Below are positions 54,195 to 64,000 of a stretch of 64,000 nt of DNA, piece by piece. The position numbers were made by a program, and so were the translations under genes. The number at the start of each line of letters is the position of its first letter. Positions within the stretch are counted from its first letter, which is position 1. Under the pieces are notes generated by a model. It was not told the DNA's origin. It was given only the letters and a program-made list of their open reading frames with translations, and ran no database searches. Source of the DNA: Cavenderia fasciculata (lineage: Eukaryota; Evosea; Eumycetozoa; Acytosteliales; Cavenderiaceae). The DNA is taken from contig NW_004457695.1 in the NCBI RefSeq assembly GCF_000203815.1, positions 992,001 through 1,056,000 on the forward strand, read 5' to 3'.

Positions 54195-55613
54195 TTATTT
54201 ATTAAAGTCAATTATTTCAAAAGATGATAAATCATAATGATAATTATTAATATTAAATAATGTTAATTTATCAATGATTAAAACCATTGATTTGTTGTTG
54301 TTGTTGAGACGTAAATGTGTTTTGAGAATTGGAATAAATGAGCTGGTGCCCTTGAAGTAAACCTTTTCAATACATGGACTCTTTGCAATTGCTTCCAAGA
54401 GTGGGTCTAGATGTTCTAGGTTATCATCTCGATAATAACTACCATAGGTAGACCAAAAGTCGATACATTTTAACGACCTACTCGACAAGATCAATGGAAT
54501 GATGAAATCGATGGAATCTACGTTTGTACTAATTCTCAAAGTATGTAGATTGGGGAGTGGTCCACTACGCTTGAAAATACTGTCCATCACATATGATTGA
54601 TTCTCATCGTGCCAGAAACTAGTTCTGAGCTCCAATTCTTCAATTAATGGTGGTACTAATGGTCTACCCTTGATTGCGATTGTTATTGTTGTTAGTACTA
54701 ACCATATTAGATTGAGATGGAGATGTTTGATGGGTGAAGAAGGGGATGATAAGAAATCAGCACATTCCATTGATGGTAGTCCGTATTGATGTATCTTACG
54801 GACTGACGAGTTATTGGCTAGTATATAATCATAGTATATTTGGTTACCAGATTGCCTAGAATCCCATACGATCAGATCGGTAATAGTATTTGGTAAAAGG
54901 TTGAATGGCATATCGTGGCAAAAGCGACGTATACACAACTTTGTAATCTTTCGAGGTATACTTGGAAATACTGTGTCCCAGTCGATACCAACGTCACACT
55001 GTCTTGTCGTATCCAAATCCAATGAATCGAGTGATTGACAATTGTCCAGTATACAGCAGAGCTCGTCGGTTGTCGTTTCACTGGACTGAATGATAAGTTC
55101 TTGCAAGTGTACAAACAAGTCGAGATGAATCACTTGCAAACTTCCATAGATCCTTAATTTCTTGAGTGTTGGTAACGGTCGATCGATCAAGTCAATCCAT
55201 TTGGGTGGTCTGCCATCACATCTGTATGCACTGATCTGTATGCATGATGTCTTGTTGATAACGTCTTCTATAAACCACTTTAAATTGGCTTTAGAATAGA
55301 TAATGTTGGCTTGTATCTTTTCTGTCGGCACAGATTCAGAATGGTCATCTATGAGTTGAATGTTGTGATTGGCACCAGATAAAAGACTGAGAGGATGGCT
55401 ACTGAATCGATGGTACTCTTCAAGTGAGTGTCTCCCAAGACAAATGTACCAAGCAGATGTCAAACAGGCAGCAGTCAATCGTCTCCACATTTTCGATACA
55501 CTCGCTATTGTAAATACAACCTGATTTATCATATCAAGTTGATATTCATTCTGTCGATGACTACACAACAGATAGATAATCTTTGATTGTATTATCCATG
55601 GTAGATTAGTCAT
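54195..55613 (-). CDS. F-box-like leucine-rich-type protein, copy 2
   Basis: A single exon of 472 residues. It lacks the N-terminal Asp-rich and SAP-like part of copy 3 and begins at the F-box-like segment: MTNLPWIIQSKIIYLLCSHR. The rest aligns over its full length with copy 3: VSKMWRRLTAACLTSAWYIC, LPTLKKLRIYGSLQVIHLDL, IPRKITKLCIRRFCHDMPFN, LPNTITDLIVWD, LPNLHTLRISTNVDSIDFII, EAIAKSPCIEKVYFKG, and the end YHYDLSSFEIIDFNK. The repeating LxxLxLxxN/C-like pattern suggests a curved beta/alpha repeat domain. Such proteins form large dictyostelid families; if the F-box works, they would bind Skp1 and recruit substrates for ubiquitination, which is inference. Confidence 0.75.
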   Translation of the reverse strand: MTNLPWIIQSKIIYLLCSHRQNEYQLDMINQVVFTIASVSKMWRRLTAACLTSAWYICLGRHSLEEYHRFSSHPLSLLSGANHNIQLIDDHSESVPTEKIQANIIYSKANLKWFIEDVINKTSCIQISAYRCDGRPPKWIDLIDRPLPTLKKLRIYGSLQVIHLDLFVHLQELIIQSSETTTDELCCILDNCQSLDSLDLDTTRQCDVGIDWDTVFPSIPRKITKLCIRRFCHDMPFNLLPNTITDLIVWDSRQSGNQIYYDYILANNSSVRKIHQYGLPSMECADFLSSPSSPIKHLHLNLIWLVLTTITIAIKGRPLVPPLIEELELRTSFWHDENQSYVMDSIFKRSGPLPNLHTLRISTNVDSIDFIIPLILSSRSLKCIDFWSTYGSYYRDDNLEHLDPLLEAIAKSPCIEKVYFKGTSSFIPILKTHLRLNNNNKSMVLIIDKLTLFNINNYHYDLSSFEIIDFNK

Positions 55614-55715
55614 GAATTATCTTTGATGACTCATCAAAGTAATATATTTAATATGAGTGAATGAATGAATGAATGAAGTTTTTGATATACGACCGACGGA
55701 TATTCTTTTATTTAT

Positions 55716-57398
55716 TTATTTAATTAATTTATTATAATCAATTATTTCAAAAGATGATAAATCATAATGATAATTATTAATATTAAATAATGTTAATTTA
55801 TCATTGATTAAAACCAAAGATTTGTTGTTGTCGAGACGTTTTAAATGTGTTTTGAGAATGTCAGGGAATTTAGACATAGAATTGTTTATAGTTCTAAAAA
55901 CAACCTTTTCAATACATGGACTCTTTGCAATTGCTTCCAAGAGGTTGTCTAGATGTTCGTCTGCGTCTGGGTTACCATTTCGGTAATAAGTATAGGTATC
56001 ACAAAAGTCGATGGATTTCAATAAACTACGACGCGACATGATCAATGGGATGAGGAGGTGAATATGATCTGCCCTTGTACTGATTCGCAATGTATGTAGA
56101 TTGGAGAGTGGTCCATTGTACTTGAAAATACTCTCCATTACTTGGAATTCATTGAGATGAAGATCAAGCTCCAACACCTCTATCAATGGTGGTATCAATG
56201 GTCTCTCTTTGATTGAGAATGTTGGTATACCAGTTGGAATGAGATGGAGGTAGAGGTGTTTGATGGTAGATGAAGGGGATGAGAAGAAATCAACCCATTC
56301 CAGAGATAGAAAGCCGGTTTGAGAGATTCTATTGATCATAGAGCAGCTACGTAAATAATCCAAGTAGGTTTGAGTGTACACCAAATTTAGATGTCCTCTT
56401 ACTTTGAGATCAGTGATGGTCGTTGGTAATAGGTTGAATGGATATGGTGTACGTTGTTGCGATCGGAAATACAACTTTGTAATGGTTCGAGGTATACTTG
56501 AAAATACCTTGTCCAAGTCGACATTATTATTATCAATCAAATCCAAATGCAATGATTCGAGTGTGTTGCAGCTATCCAATATACGACATATCTCTTTGGT
56601 TGAATTTTCTTTTGGAGTAATGTCAAGCTCTTGTAAATGTATGAGCATGTCAAGTGGCACCAAGGTGATACTGGTACAGATCTTGAATTTCTTGAGTGTT
56701 GGTTTAGGTCTCTCGATCAAAGACGTCCATTCCGGGTTGCCATGACGACTGTCATTGATCTGGATACCCGACACTTTGTTGTTGATGACCTCTTCTTTAA
56801 ACCACTGTGAATTGGCAGCAATGTACTTGGTGTTGGTAGTGTCAATATCTTGAATGACGAATTGAATGTTGTGATTGGCACCTGATAAAAGACTGAGAGG
56901 GTGACGACTGAATCGATGGTACTCTTCAAGTGTCTTGCCTCTTGAAAGATCGATAGTCCAAGGAGATGTCAAACAGGCAGCAGTCAACTGTCTCCATGTC
57001 TTTGATACACTCGCCAGTGTATACATAAATAGATCTTGATCGGTCACATCTTGTTGATATCCATTCTGTCGATGACTGCACAATAGATAAATAATCTTTG
57101 ATTGTACTATCCATGGTAGATTAGGATTGACATTACTACTATTATTATTATTATTATTATTATATGTTGATGTAGTTGCTTTTACTCTTTTTTTATCTCT
57201 ATTCTTTCTTTGTTGGTCTAGTATCATCGATACCATCCAAGATTTCGAAGGTGTCTTTTGAGTGAAAGGTATTGATCTTATCGAACATATGATTCTCAAC
57301 TCTTCTATGAGCAGTCTCGTCAACTCAAACTCTATATATTGCTTCTCCCTCTTATCCTTTTCATCATAATAATCGTCATTATCTATTTCTTGACTCAT
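55716..57398 (-). CDS. SAP/F-box-like leucine-rich-type protein, copy 3
   Basis: A single exon of 560 residues, the most complete of the local family. It starts with an acidic-basic head (MSQEIDNDDYYDEKDKREKQ), then LLIEELRIICSIRSIPFTQK followed by TPSKSWMVSMILDQQ, which looks like a SAP-type helix-extended-helix motif. After a poly-Asn linker comes the F-box-like LPWIVQSKIIYLLCSHRQNG. The C-terminal 420 residues are leucine-rich repeats of dictyostelid type: LKKFKICTSITLVPLDMLIH, SLHLDLIDNNNVDLDKVFSS, LLPTTITDLKVRGHLNL, PLSNLHTLRISTRADHIHLL, AIAKSPCIEKVVFRT. No signal or membrane segment. The family is duplicated in tandem here, with copies 1 and 2 and two relics. Partner and function are unknown. 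Confidence 0.78.
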   Translation of the reverse strand: MSQEIDNDDYYDEKDKREKQYIEFELTRLLIEELRIICSIRSIPFTQKTPSKSWMVSMILDQQRKNRDKKRVKATTSTYNNNNNNNSSNVNPNLPWIVQSKIIYLLCSHRQNGYQQDVTDQDLFMYTLASVSKTWRQLTAACLTSPWTIDLSRGKTLEEYHRFSRHPLSLLSGANHNIQFVIQDIDTTNTKYIAANSQWFKEEVINNKVSGIQINDSRHGNPEWTSLIERPKPTLKKFKICTSITLVPLDMLIHLQELDITPKENSTKEICRILDSCNTLESLHLDLIDNNNVDLDKVFSSIPRTITKLYFRSQQRTPYPFNLLPTTITDLKVRGHLNLVYTQTYLDYLRSCSMINRISQTGFLSLEWVDFFSSPSSTIKHLYLHLIPTGIPTFSIKERPLIPPLIEVLELDLHLNEFQVMESIFKYNGPLSNLHTLRISTRADHIHLLIPLIMSRRSLLKSIDFCDTYTYYRNGNPDADEHLDNLLEAIAKSPCIEKVVFRTINNSMSKFPDILKTHLKRLDNNKSLVLINDKLTLFNINNYHYDLSSFEIIDYNKLIK

Positions 57399-57708
57399 CT
57401 AATATTCTTGAATGAATGAATGGTCTTCACCCTCAAGCTCAAACAGCTTCAAACTTTTTTTTTTTAGTATTTATTTTATCTATTTTTTTTTATTCAGAGA
57501 CCATCAACATTGACATTTAAATGAATGTATGATGATTGACTAACTAATGCTTCCAAATTCTTCCTCTCAATGTGTTTCAAATAATGTGTCTATGTCGACA
57601 TTGATTTCAGAAATCTACCAACAATCTTTGCATCGTCTTTCCATGATGTCAAGTTTTTAAACCCGGTGAGCAATACCTTGACGATTGATTGATTGAGTGA
57701 TCGATCTT
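57399..57708. other. Intergenic region
   Basis: About 310 bases upstream of copy 3 (minus strand): GAATGAATGAATG near the start, poly-T at about 57450-57490, and a G/C-richer 57550-57700. It carries the copy 3 promoter and the 3' flank of the relic at 57709. Confidence 0.5.
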
Positions 57709-58420
57709 TTATAATGATCGATGTTGGTTGGGTATGGTTTCGACCAACTTTGTTGCATTGTCAACACTTTTTGTGAGGAATCTGTCCATGATACGGATCT
57801 TTCTGACTTGATTGAATAGATCGATTGGTGTAGTTTGGTCTTCTTCTTTATGATCGGCTATAAAGAATATTGCTTGATCTTTCTTTCCAAACCTCTCTAA
57901 AAAGTAGCGTTCGTAGTAGTCTAGGACAGTCAAAGTGGTAGGTCTCTTGATGATACAATACTGGTTGTTGATATGATTCCACATTTCTTGAGTTGGTCGC
58001 ATAACAATATCGGTAAAGAGGGTATATGACACCAATTCAAACATCTTCTTTGATACCAATGCCATTGACTGTCGTTTCCATCGTTTACTATCCGGTCAAC
58101 GAGGTTACGATTGCTGATAAAGTTGATTGACGGTGTGTACTCCATATCATAAAAGTATTGGTGTGCAGGGCACATATCTTGTCGACGAGGCAGATGTTGT
58201 TTGATTTGTGGTTGCATTTGAATGTATACAGATACTTTTACTTCCCTTTTCTCTCAATGAGAACTTGTCACGTTCACAAACCAGATCTCTTAATCGATCA
58301 CTATACACACATGTACAAATACTTGAGCCAATCGATGCCAATACTAATATTCTCTTGATGGTATACCACGGTAGTAGTGCATATCCAACTTTTAATGGTG
58401 TTGTTGTATTGTCATTATGT
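57709..58420 (-). pseudogene. Decayed F-box-like gene, 5' two thirds of another family
   Basis: Minus-strand coding fragments in different frames follow one another: LPWYTIKRILVLASIGSSIC and YSDRLRDLVCERDKFSLREK (from about 58400), then QIKQHLPRRQDMCPAHQYFY, then the longest, MALVSKKMFELVSYTLFTDI to ETIPNQHRSL with a stop at 57709. The order, an F-box-like start, then LVSKKMFE..S and YDMEYTPSINF-like parts, follows the dictyostelid F-box proteins that have SLVSKKWF motifs. At least two frame changes are required and a C-terminal repeat domain is missing, so it is a pseudogene. Confidence 0.6.
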
Positions 58421-59317
58421 GTAGTTGTTGTCGTTGTTGATCTATATCCAATACCATCTTTTGTTCATTTGATTTACAAATACGAGATAAATCAATCTCC
58501 CTCAAACGAGATATCTCGTATACATCTTGTTGATGGTCATCTCTATTTCTTTTCTTTTACTCATCATAAACTCTGGTGCTGATGAATAAATAAATAATTT
58601 AAAAATATTTTAATTTTATAGAAATCGCAAGGGTGAATTCATTTCGTTGTTGAATATACTTTATTTTTTAAAGTTATGTACAAACAACAAACAAACAAAC
58701 AACAAACAAACAAACTTGATGATGAAGAATAGTCAAACAACATCAGACATTACACATGAGTATGATTTCAAACGATGGTCACCCGAACATGTAAAATAAT
58801 GGGCTACAAAAGAAGTACAAGTGGATAACGATACACAGAAACTCCTTGTATATATATATATATAATAAAGTAGATGGAAGGAGTATAGCAGTGTTTACAG
58901 AGGCTCTGATTTTATTAAATGCGGCATAGTCGTAGCACCCGCAAAGAAGCTCTATCTGGCTGCTCAACCCCACGATCGTCATGAAGTCTTGTTATTCGTC
59001 GGTTTAGGGCACCCTCACCATCAACCACTGGTTACTACTAGTATTAATCACACACTAGTATTCGTGAACTCACTCACCTCGTCAATAATAATATAATTAT
59101 TATTTTTATTTTTTATATTATTTTAAAACATTTTCTATATATATATAAAATATTTTATATATTTTTTACTCACTGAACCATCAAGTTCTTATAAAAATCA
59201 TTCCTTTTATTTATTTATTTATTTATACCGAACCCTTTCTTTATCAGCTATTCAGGCTTAAGCCTTACCACCCATTTTCGTTTGTTCAGTCTCTAAATCA
59301 TTTCATCTTCTTCCACA
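58421..59317. other. Intergenic region with a coding-like bump
   Basis: About 900 bases. The part 58880-59060 is G/C-richer; on the minus strand it reads MTIVGLSSQIELLCGCYDYA and AAFNKIRASVNTAILLPSTL, which looks like a gene scrap. The rest is AT-rich with CAAA and TA repeats. No family is recognised. Confidence 0.4.
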
Positions 59318-61711
59318 ATGCAAAATGGTATGGTCACATAACAAGCATATAAATTAATATTAATTGCACATTTACTAATATTGACATTTATCTTTATTTT
59401 GACAGTTGTTTGGGTCTATTTCGAAGGTAACAAAGCTGCTTTCGAGCATGATGATCAAAGCGATGTAGGGGTTCTCAAGAACAAGTTTGGTCTTTTCTTT
59501 AGTCAGCCTCGAGATTCCTTTGATATCTATTTGAACGATGAAAAAGTTCCCTTGGATCTTTCAAACTCGATTTGCCGAAAGATTTTAAACTCACAGTTAG
59601 ATTAAAGGAAGACCCCCTTAAAGGTAAGACCCCCCCTCTTGATATCACTCCGCATCCCTTCTTGGATCTCATAGACTTACCTTTCCTTTTTTTTTTCTTA
59701 TTCAGAAATCAAGAAATTACAACCAATGGCTGGACCATTTGTTGATCGATCGGACTATCTAAAAAAGATGGCCGAGGTAGCGTTCAACAACTATCAGTAC
59801 AAAGGAGTGCCAAACCAGGATAAATTACATGTATTTACTCTTATTGCTGGAGGCTCTGGAATAGGCAAGACAAGAGCAGCTTCAGAAGTAGCACACATTC
59901 CCAATTGCATTATCCAAAGTGTATCCAAAGACCAAGTGTTTGTTTCCTCACTCGAGTCACCTGTTTTTATCTCAATCAATCTAAACAGCAATGGTACCAA
60001 CTATGACAATGTCCTGGACGACCCGAATACTAGAGATTCCGTTCGGATCGGGGCAAGATTTGCATATTCAAGCGGTATCTATGGTTTTGGATCGAGTCGT
60101 TCGGTTTTGGACCGCGCTGATCATCTCAAATATACTTTTGCCTATGTCTTTCAAGAAATAAAGAAACAACTGACCAAACCGAACGCGGTTATCATCCACA
60201 TCGACGAGTACCAGATATACATTGACAAGTTGGTGATCAACCAACGTCTCACTTTGGAAAGCGCAAGATCTCAATTTAAACAAATGCTCCAAGAGATTGC
60301 ATCGGTGATGAAAAGTGAGACAACTCATTACATTATCCCCATATGCACAGGAACATCCAGACATGACATCCATTTCCTCAAAACCGAGTACGGACAGAAC
60401 AACGTCTACCTCAACCCACTAGTATCAATAGATGAAATAATGGACTTTTACTTTGCCACTGGAGAGACACCCAAAGAGAAACAAGATAGATTGGAGCTGC
60501 TACATTCATCACACTTTAAAATATCGCTATCTGATACTGGTTATATTGCACGTGACATGATCATGCTCTTGCAAAATACAAGTTCATATCCAACATCTTT
60601 TGCAGAGCAAACTTACAAGACCGTGTGTACAGGTAATCTCCGTCCAGAAGATACTACTTTGCAGTATTTATGTGCACTCTCCATGTCAAATACCCCAGTA
60701 CTTCTACAAGATATACTCCCAAATGGTCGTTGATTGTTTAAATCCGACACCGGAAGAGACCACCTTTGTCATCTACACACCATTCTATCTTCTCAAATGG
60801 TACAACAGCTGTTTATCAAATAAACTATTTCCTCCCCATTTGCTGTTCCTCCCCAGTGGAAAAAGAGGATGGTTTTGGCAAGATCTTGGAGATCTGCTCT
60901 ATTATTTTATAAGAGTTCTTATCAAATCCAATGCACTCTTAGAGAAACCCATTACCATTCAAAATATCTTTAGAGGTGCTATTGGATTGGATACTCTTCC
61001 AACTGATCCTCTCTCATTCTACCCCAAAGATGTAATGTATACCAGCAAAAATCTAGAATGTTAAAAAAAATAATCTATTTATTTAAATATGACTAACCAA
61101 ACAGATCACTTTTCATTAATTTATTATTATAGATTGCAGATGAGGTACATTCAGACATTTCTTCACTCATGGTTGATATTGGGAAAGGATCGGTCGATAT
61201 CACAACATTGCCGTTTATTCTTCGATGCAGTACTAATACCAAGTCATTTGATTATCGATTTGCCATCAAGTTGCAACAACCCCAACAAGGAGAAGTAACC
61301 TACCTTGTTTATGTACAAGTCAAACACTCGCATCTCGAAACAATAACATCGACATCATACAATGAATGGCTACGACTCGCTCTCAAGTGGTACTCTGACA
61401 TCAAGAATGTTAACCCTCCTGCTCCCCTTCCCAAGAATAGAAGAACTCCAGTGGTGCAAAAAGTGTACTCCAAGATAATGGTTATCGTCACCAATCGAGT
61501 AGTTCCCAATGCTCAAGATTTAAGTTTGGATTTTTCCCAAGAAGCCCCTGGTCACCATCTTCTCATCATTCACAGGGACAACCTCGCCAACTTTCTCTCT
61601 CCAACCTTTGCGCACAGAGGTCTTGTCTCTCATATTTCTCAACCACCAACCGCAGTTTATAGACCGACGAGCACAATTTTTCAATCTCAAATGAACCATA
61701 CAAATCATTAG
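59318..61711 (+). pseudogene. Broken Crinkler-type gene (Ubl-like head, P-loop NTPase, nuclease-like tail)
   Basis: A plus-strand locus with the same parts and order as the gene at 46813. The head reads VVWVYFEGNKAAFEHDDQSD and DSFDIYLNDEKV, similar to Crinkler ubiquitin-like headers. The NTPase has a fully conserved Walker A, FTLIAGGSGIGKTRAASEVA, and Walker B, NAVIIHIDEYQIYIDKLVI. The tail contains EVTYLVYVQVKHSHLETITS, whose QVK fits the QxK motif of restriction-endonuclease-like nucleases. Introns with normal GT/AG ends are present near the start and before the nuclease part. The reading appears broken in about two places, so I treat it as a fossil; sequence error is the alternative. Unlike the gene at 46813, the nucleotide-binding lysine is present. 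Confidence 0.65.
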
Positions 61712-62028
61712 ATTTTTAGGTTTAACTATTCACATACTTAAAAAGCAACAATACATCTATCATCTTTAATACTACAACATATAATATAATAATTAAACTT
61801 TATATTCAATAAATTTGAACAAAAAAAAATTATAATTAAAAAATAATCAACTTGAAAGAGGTTGTTTGAAAGAAGATCAAATCAATAATTCCAACATGTA
61901 TGTACAAAATAATAATAATATATATATAACCCAATTCTTTCAACAAACAACAATATATAAATAGGATTGCATATATGTGTAAATGCATTAAGAGGTTTAA
62001 ATTAATTTTTTATAATTAAGTTTAGAGT
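61712..62028. other. Convergent intergenic region
   Basis: About 320 AT-rich bases separating two convergent loci; AATAATAATATATATA tracts and TTGAAAGAGGTTGTTTGAAAG. Nothing else is visible. Confidence 0.5.
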
Positions 62029-64000
62029 TTAATGGACTGGAGCAGAAAGTGGAGGAGGTTTGGCATTTGGACCCATTTCTTCCATTTGAATGGCAATATC
62101 TTTTGGATAGTTGAGACTGAATGGAAGCTTAAACGAGACGATGAACAGCATGACTGCCAACACTGCAAGCAGTACAAACAAAAAGTGGTAGTCGAATGGG
62201 TAAAAGAGATCGTGACTGACCGTGTAGGCCAACAAACTCGAACCAATAATCGGACCAAATGTTCTGGAAATGGAAACCAAAAACATACCGATCGAATTAC
62301 ACAGACCCATGTCTTTGGGTAACGCTGAATTGCTAATCATAACAATGATGGTGATAAAACTAATCTCTGATGCAAACGATTGCATGAGATAGGTTGGGAA
62401 GAGGAGGATCCAAAAGATGGTTGGGTGTTGAGCAACGGTCGATCCAACCTTGGCAATGGTGAATCTTGAAAGTTCTGGTAAAAAGATCCAAGCTGGCAAG
62501 ACAATAAGTAGTGATAGACGGAATGACTTTACCAGACCGAGCCACTTGGCAATCGGTGGAAAGACAAACGTCTGGATGAAAAAGGCAAATATACCAGCTG
62601 TACTTTGTAAAATACCAATATCTCTACTACTAAATCCATATCCTCCACCTTCAGGTTCTCCTGTATTTGGATTAATTGTACGTGTAATTGGTGCAAATCT
62701 AAATGAAAAAAATATTAATATTAATATCTCTGCGGCTCTCTTTTTTTTTTTGTATTTTTTTTTTTAAATTTTACATACACAGGGAAACCTTCTTCAAAAA
62801 TAGTAAACATAAAACCTAATAATGCATAAACTAGACATGAATAGATGACTGGTTTATCCTTGATGAGTTCGTATACGCTACGTGGGTTTTCAGACAAATC
62901 TTCGTCTTCACCGTCGGATTGCATTTCAATGGATGATCCGAGTTGTGGGAGATCGTCGGCACGTTCCAAGTCGGCGTCGTCGTCAACGCCATCTTCGTCT
63001 TGGATATTTCCTCCTCTTTCTTTGGTGTCCAACAAGTTGAAAGTGCCCATTGTCGATCTGAACAATGTGCGCACTCTCTTGCTGAGCTGCTTGATGTGTC
63101 CGAGAACACCCGAGGTGTTTGTGCTGCTGGTGCCGCCACCAGCTTTTTGTCTGTACTTTTTGGCCAGAGATAAACTTGACTTGCTATACTTGATCGTAAA
63201 CGTCTTGGATTCGGCCAAGTAAAAATAGGCCAATACAAATCCAATAATTGAAAATGTAACACACATTAAATTTGGTAACATGTATGGGAATTTGCAAAAA
63301 ATCGATGATGATGATGTAATTTGATTAGAACCAGAGTCAGCAGATGAAGACATAATATTCTCTTCTTGATCAGGATCAAATAATCCAGGATACTGTTTAC
63401 AAACATTTGAAAAGAGACCACCGATTAAAGGAGCGACGATACCTCCAATACTCCAAGACAATCCGATAAATGAAAAGGCACGAGCTTGGTTGGTACTATC
63501 TGTAATCTCACCAAGCATCGTTTTGGATACCGCCACATTGCCATTGATCAATCCCGACAAGAAACGGAATGCCAGTGCCATGGGATAGTATTTTGAAAAG
63601 CCAAAGAAAAACATACATGTCATCGACCCCAACAATCCAATCAATACCGATGGTCTACGTCCCTTATAATTTGAAAACCATCCCCAAAAGAAACTTGAAA
63701 ATAATTGTGATGCATAATATGTTGATGCTAAAAATCCAATATAATATCTTAAAAAGAAATAAGGTTAGCTAATTTACATTTACTTTAATCTTTTTAATTT
63801 TCTTTCATACCCTAATGTTTTCTCTTCAGAGGTTAGATTAAAATCTTTTACCATTGAACTAATGTATGGGAAAATGGCCAAAGCATTGATTGCATCACAC
63901 AACATAATGATAAATATAGCAAATATTTTCATCTTTGGAAGTGGTGTAACCTTTTTTCCTCTTTTAATGGAACATTGTCTTGTTCTTGTTCCTCTTCGTT
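62029..64000 (-). CDS. MFS transporter, ZIF-like/tetracycline-exporter-like (5' end outside window)
   Basis: Minus strand, 5' end cut by the window edge. Visible exons are 64000-63811, 63747-62779 and 62698-62029, all in phase: SEEKTLGYYIGFLASTYYAS and EEGFPVFAPITRTINPNTGE are the restored junctions. The first segment in view is KIFAIFIIMLCDAINALAIF (helix 1). The MFS motif A is QLFSSFFWGWFSNYKGRRPS, and motif C is SFIGLSWSIGGIVAPLIGGL. A cytoplasmic loop of about 130 residues, basic then acidic (KSSLSLAKKYRQKAGGG, QSDGEDEDLSENPRSVYELI), separates the two six-helix halves. The pattern matches fungal and plant ZIF-like MFS proteins related to bacterial drug/proton antiporters. Substrate unknown. 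The C-terminus is a short cytoplasmic tail (AIQMEEMGPNAKPPPLSAPV). Confidence 0.88.

Noticed and set aside
58208-58582. 124-codon plus-strand frame
   Set aside because: It is antisense to the decayed F-box-like gene, whose minus-strand pieces show family motifs.
1-64000. CRISPR arrays, bacterial operons, rRNA genes and canonical tRNA genes
   Set aside because: None was seen. The repeats present are simple eukaryotic microsatellites, gene duplicates and inverted repeats without regular spacers.

Overview
The window looks like nuclear DNA of a dictyostelid social amoeba. The evidence is very AT-rich intergenic DNA, short AT-rich GT...AG introns, asparagine/glutamine/serine/threonine runs in proteins, a fused OPRT-ODC UMP synthase, dictyostelid-type repeat families and amoebozoan housekeeping genes. 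I cannot name the species. All exon boundaries were worked out by hand from GT/AG sites, phase continuity and paralog or family comparison.

Layout. Positions 1-4500 hold a coiled-coil gene end, a double ZNRD2/SSSCA1 zinc-binding protein and a TauE/SafE membrane transporter. Positions 4500-12000 are accessory: coding-like remnants, two complete tandem paralogs (7275-8940 and 10114-11490), a broken third copy, a large direct repeat that links them, and a decayed unrelated coding block between them. Positions 12300-17000 carry a patatin-type lipase, a small secreted protein and catalase. A 3.7 kb low-complexity stretch follows, then an unassigned gene (20636), a two-domain (E2F7/8-like) atypical E2F, an MFS transporter, a small secreted protein, a PTC7-type phosphatase and a CYTH thiamine-triphosphatase-like protein.

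Positions 32350-37600 hold three small TATA-box genes, two of them close paralogs that differ by one intron. A hairpin-dense stretch lies before them and an unassigned 541-residue protein after. Positions 38150-46500 contain CDC6, a four-TM protein, a Ty3/gypsy-type retroelement fossil, UMP synthase and COMMD3.

Positions 46800-62000 are a second accessory region: two Crinkler-type proteins (Ubl-like head, P-loop NTPase, nuclease-like tail; one whole, one broken), truncated ComC/Tgr-like surface proteins, and a cluster of SAP/F-box-like leucine-rich-type genes with whole and decaying copies. The window ends in a ZIF-like MFS transporter.

The main points for follow-up are a compact three-way-junction RNA candidate near 32486-32565, two paralog pairs that each differ by a cleanly placed intron, the inverted duplication of a coding 3' end at 27193/27380, and the Crinkler-type genes beside a decaying surface-receptor and F-box-like cluster.
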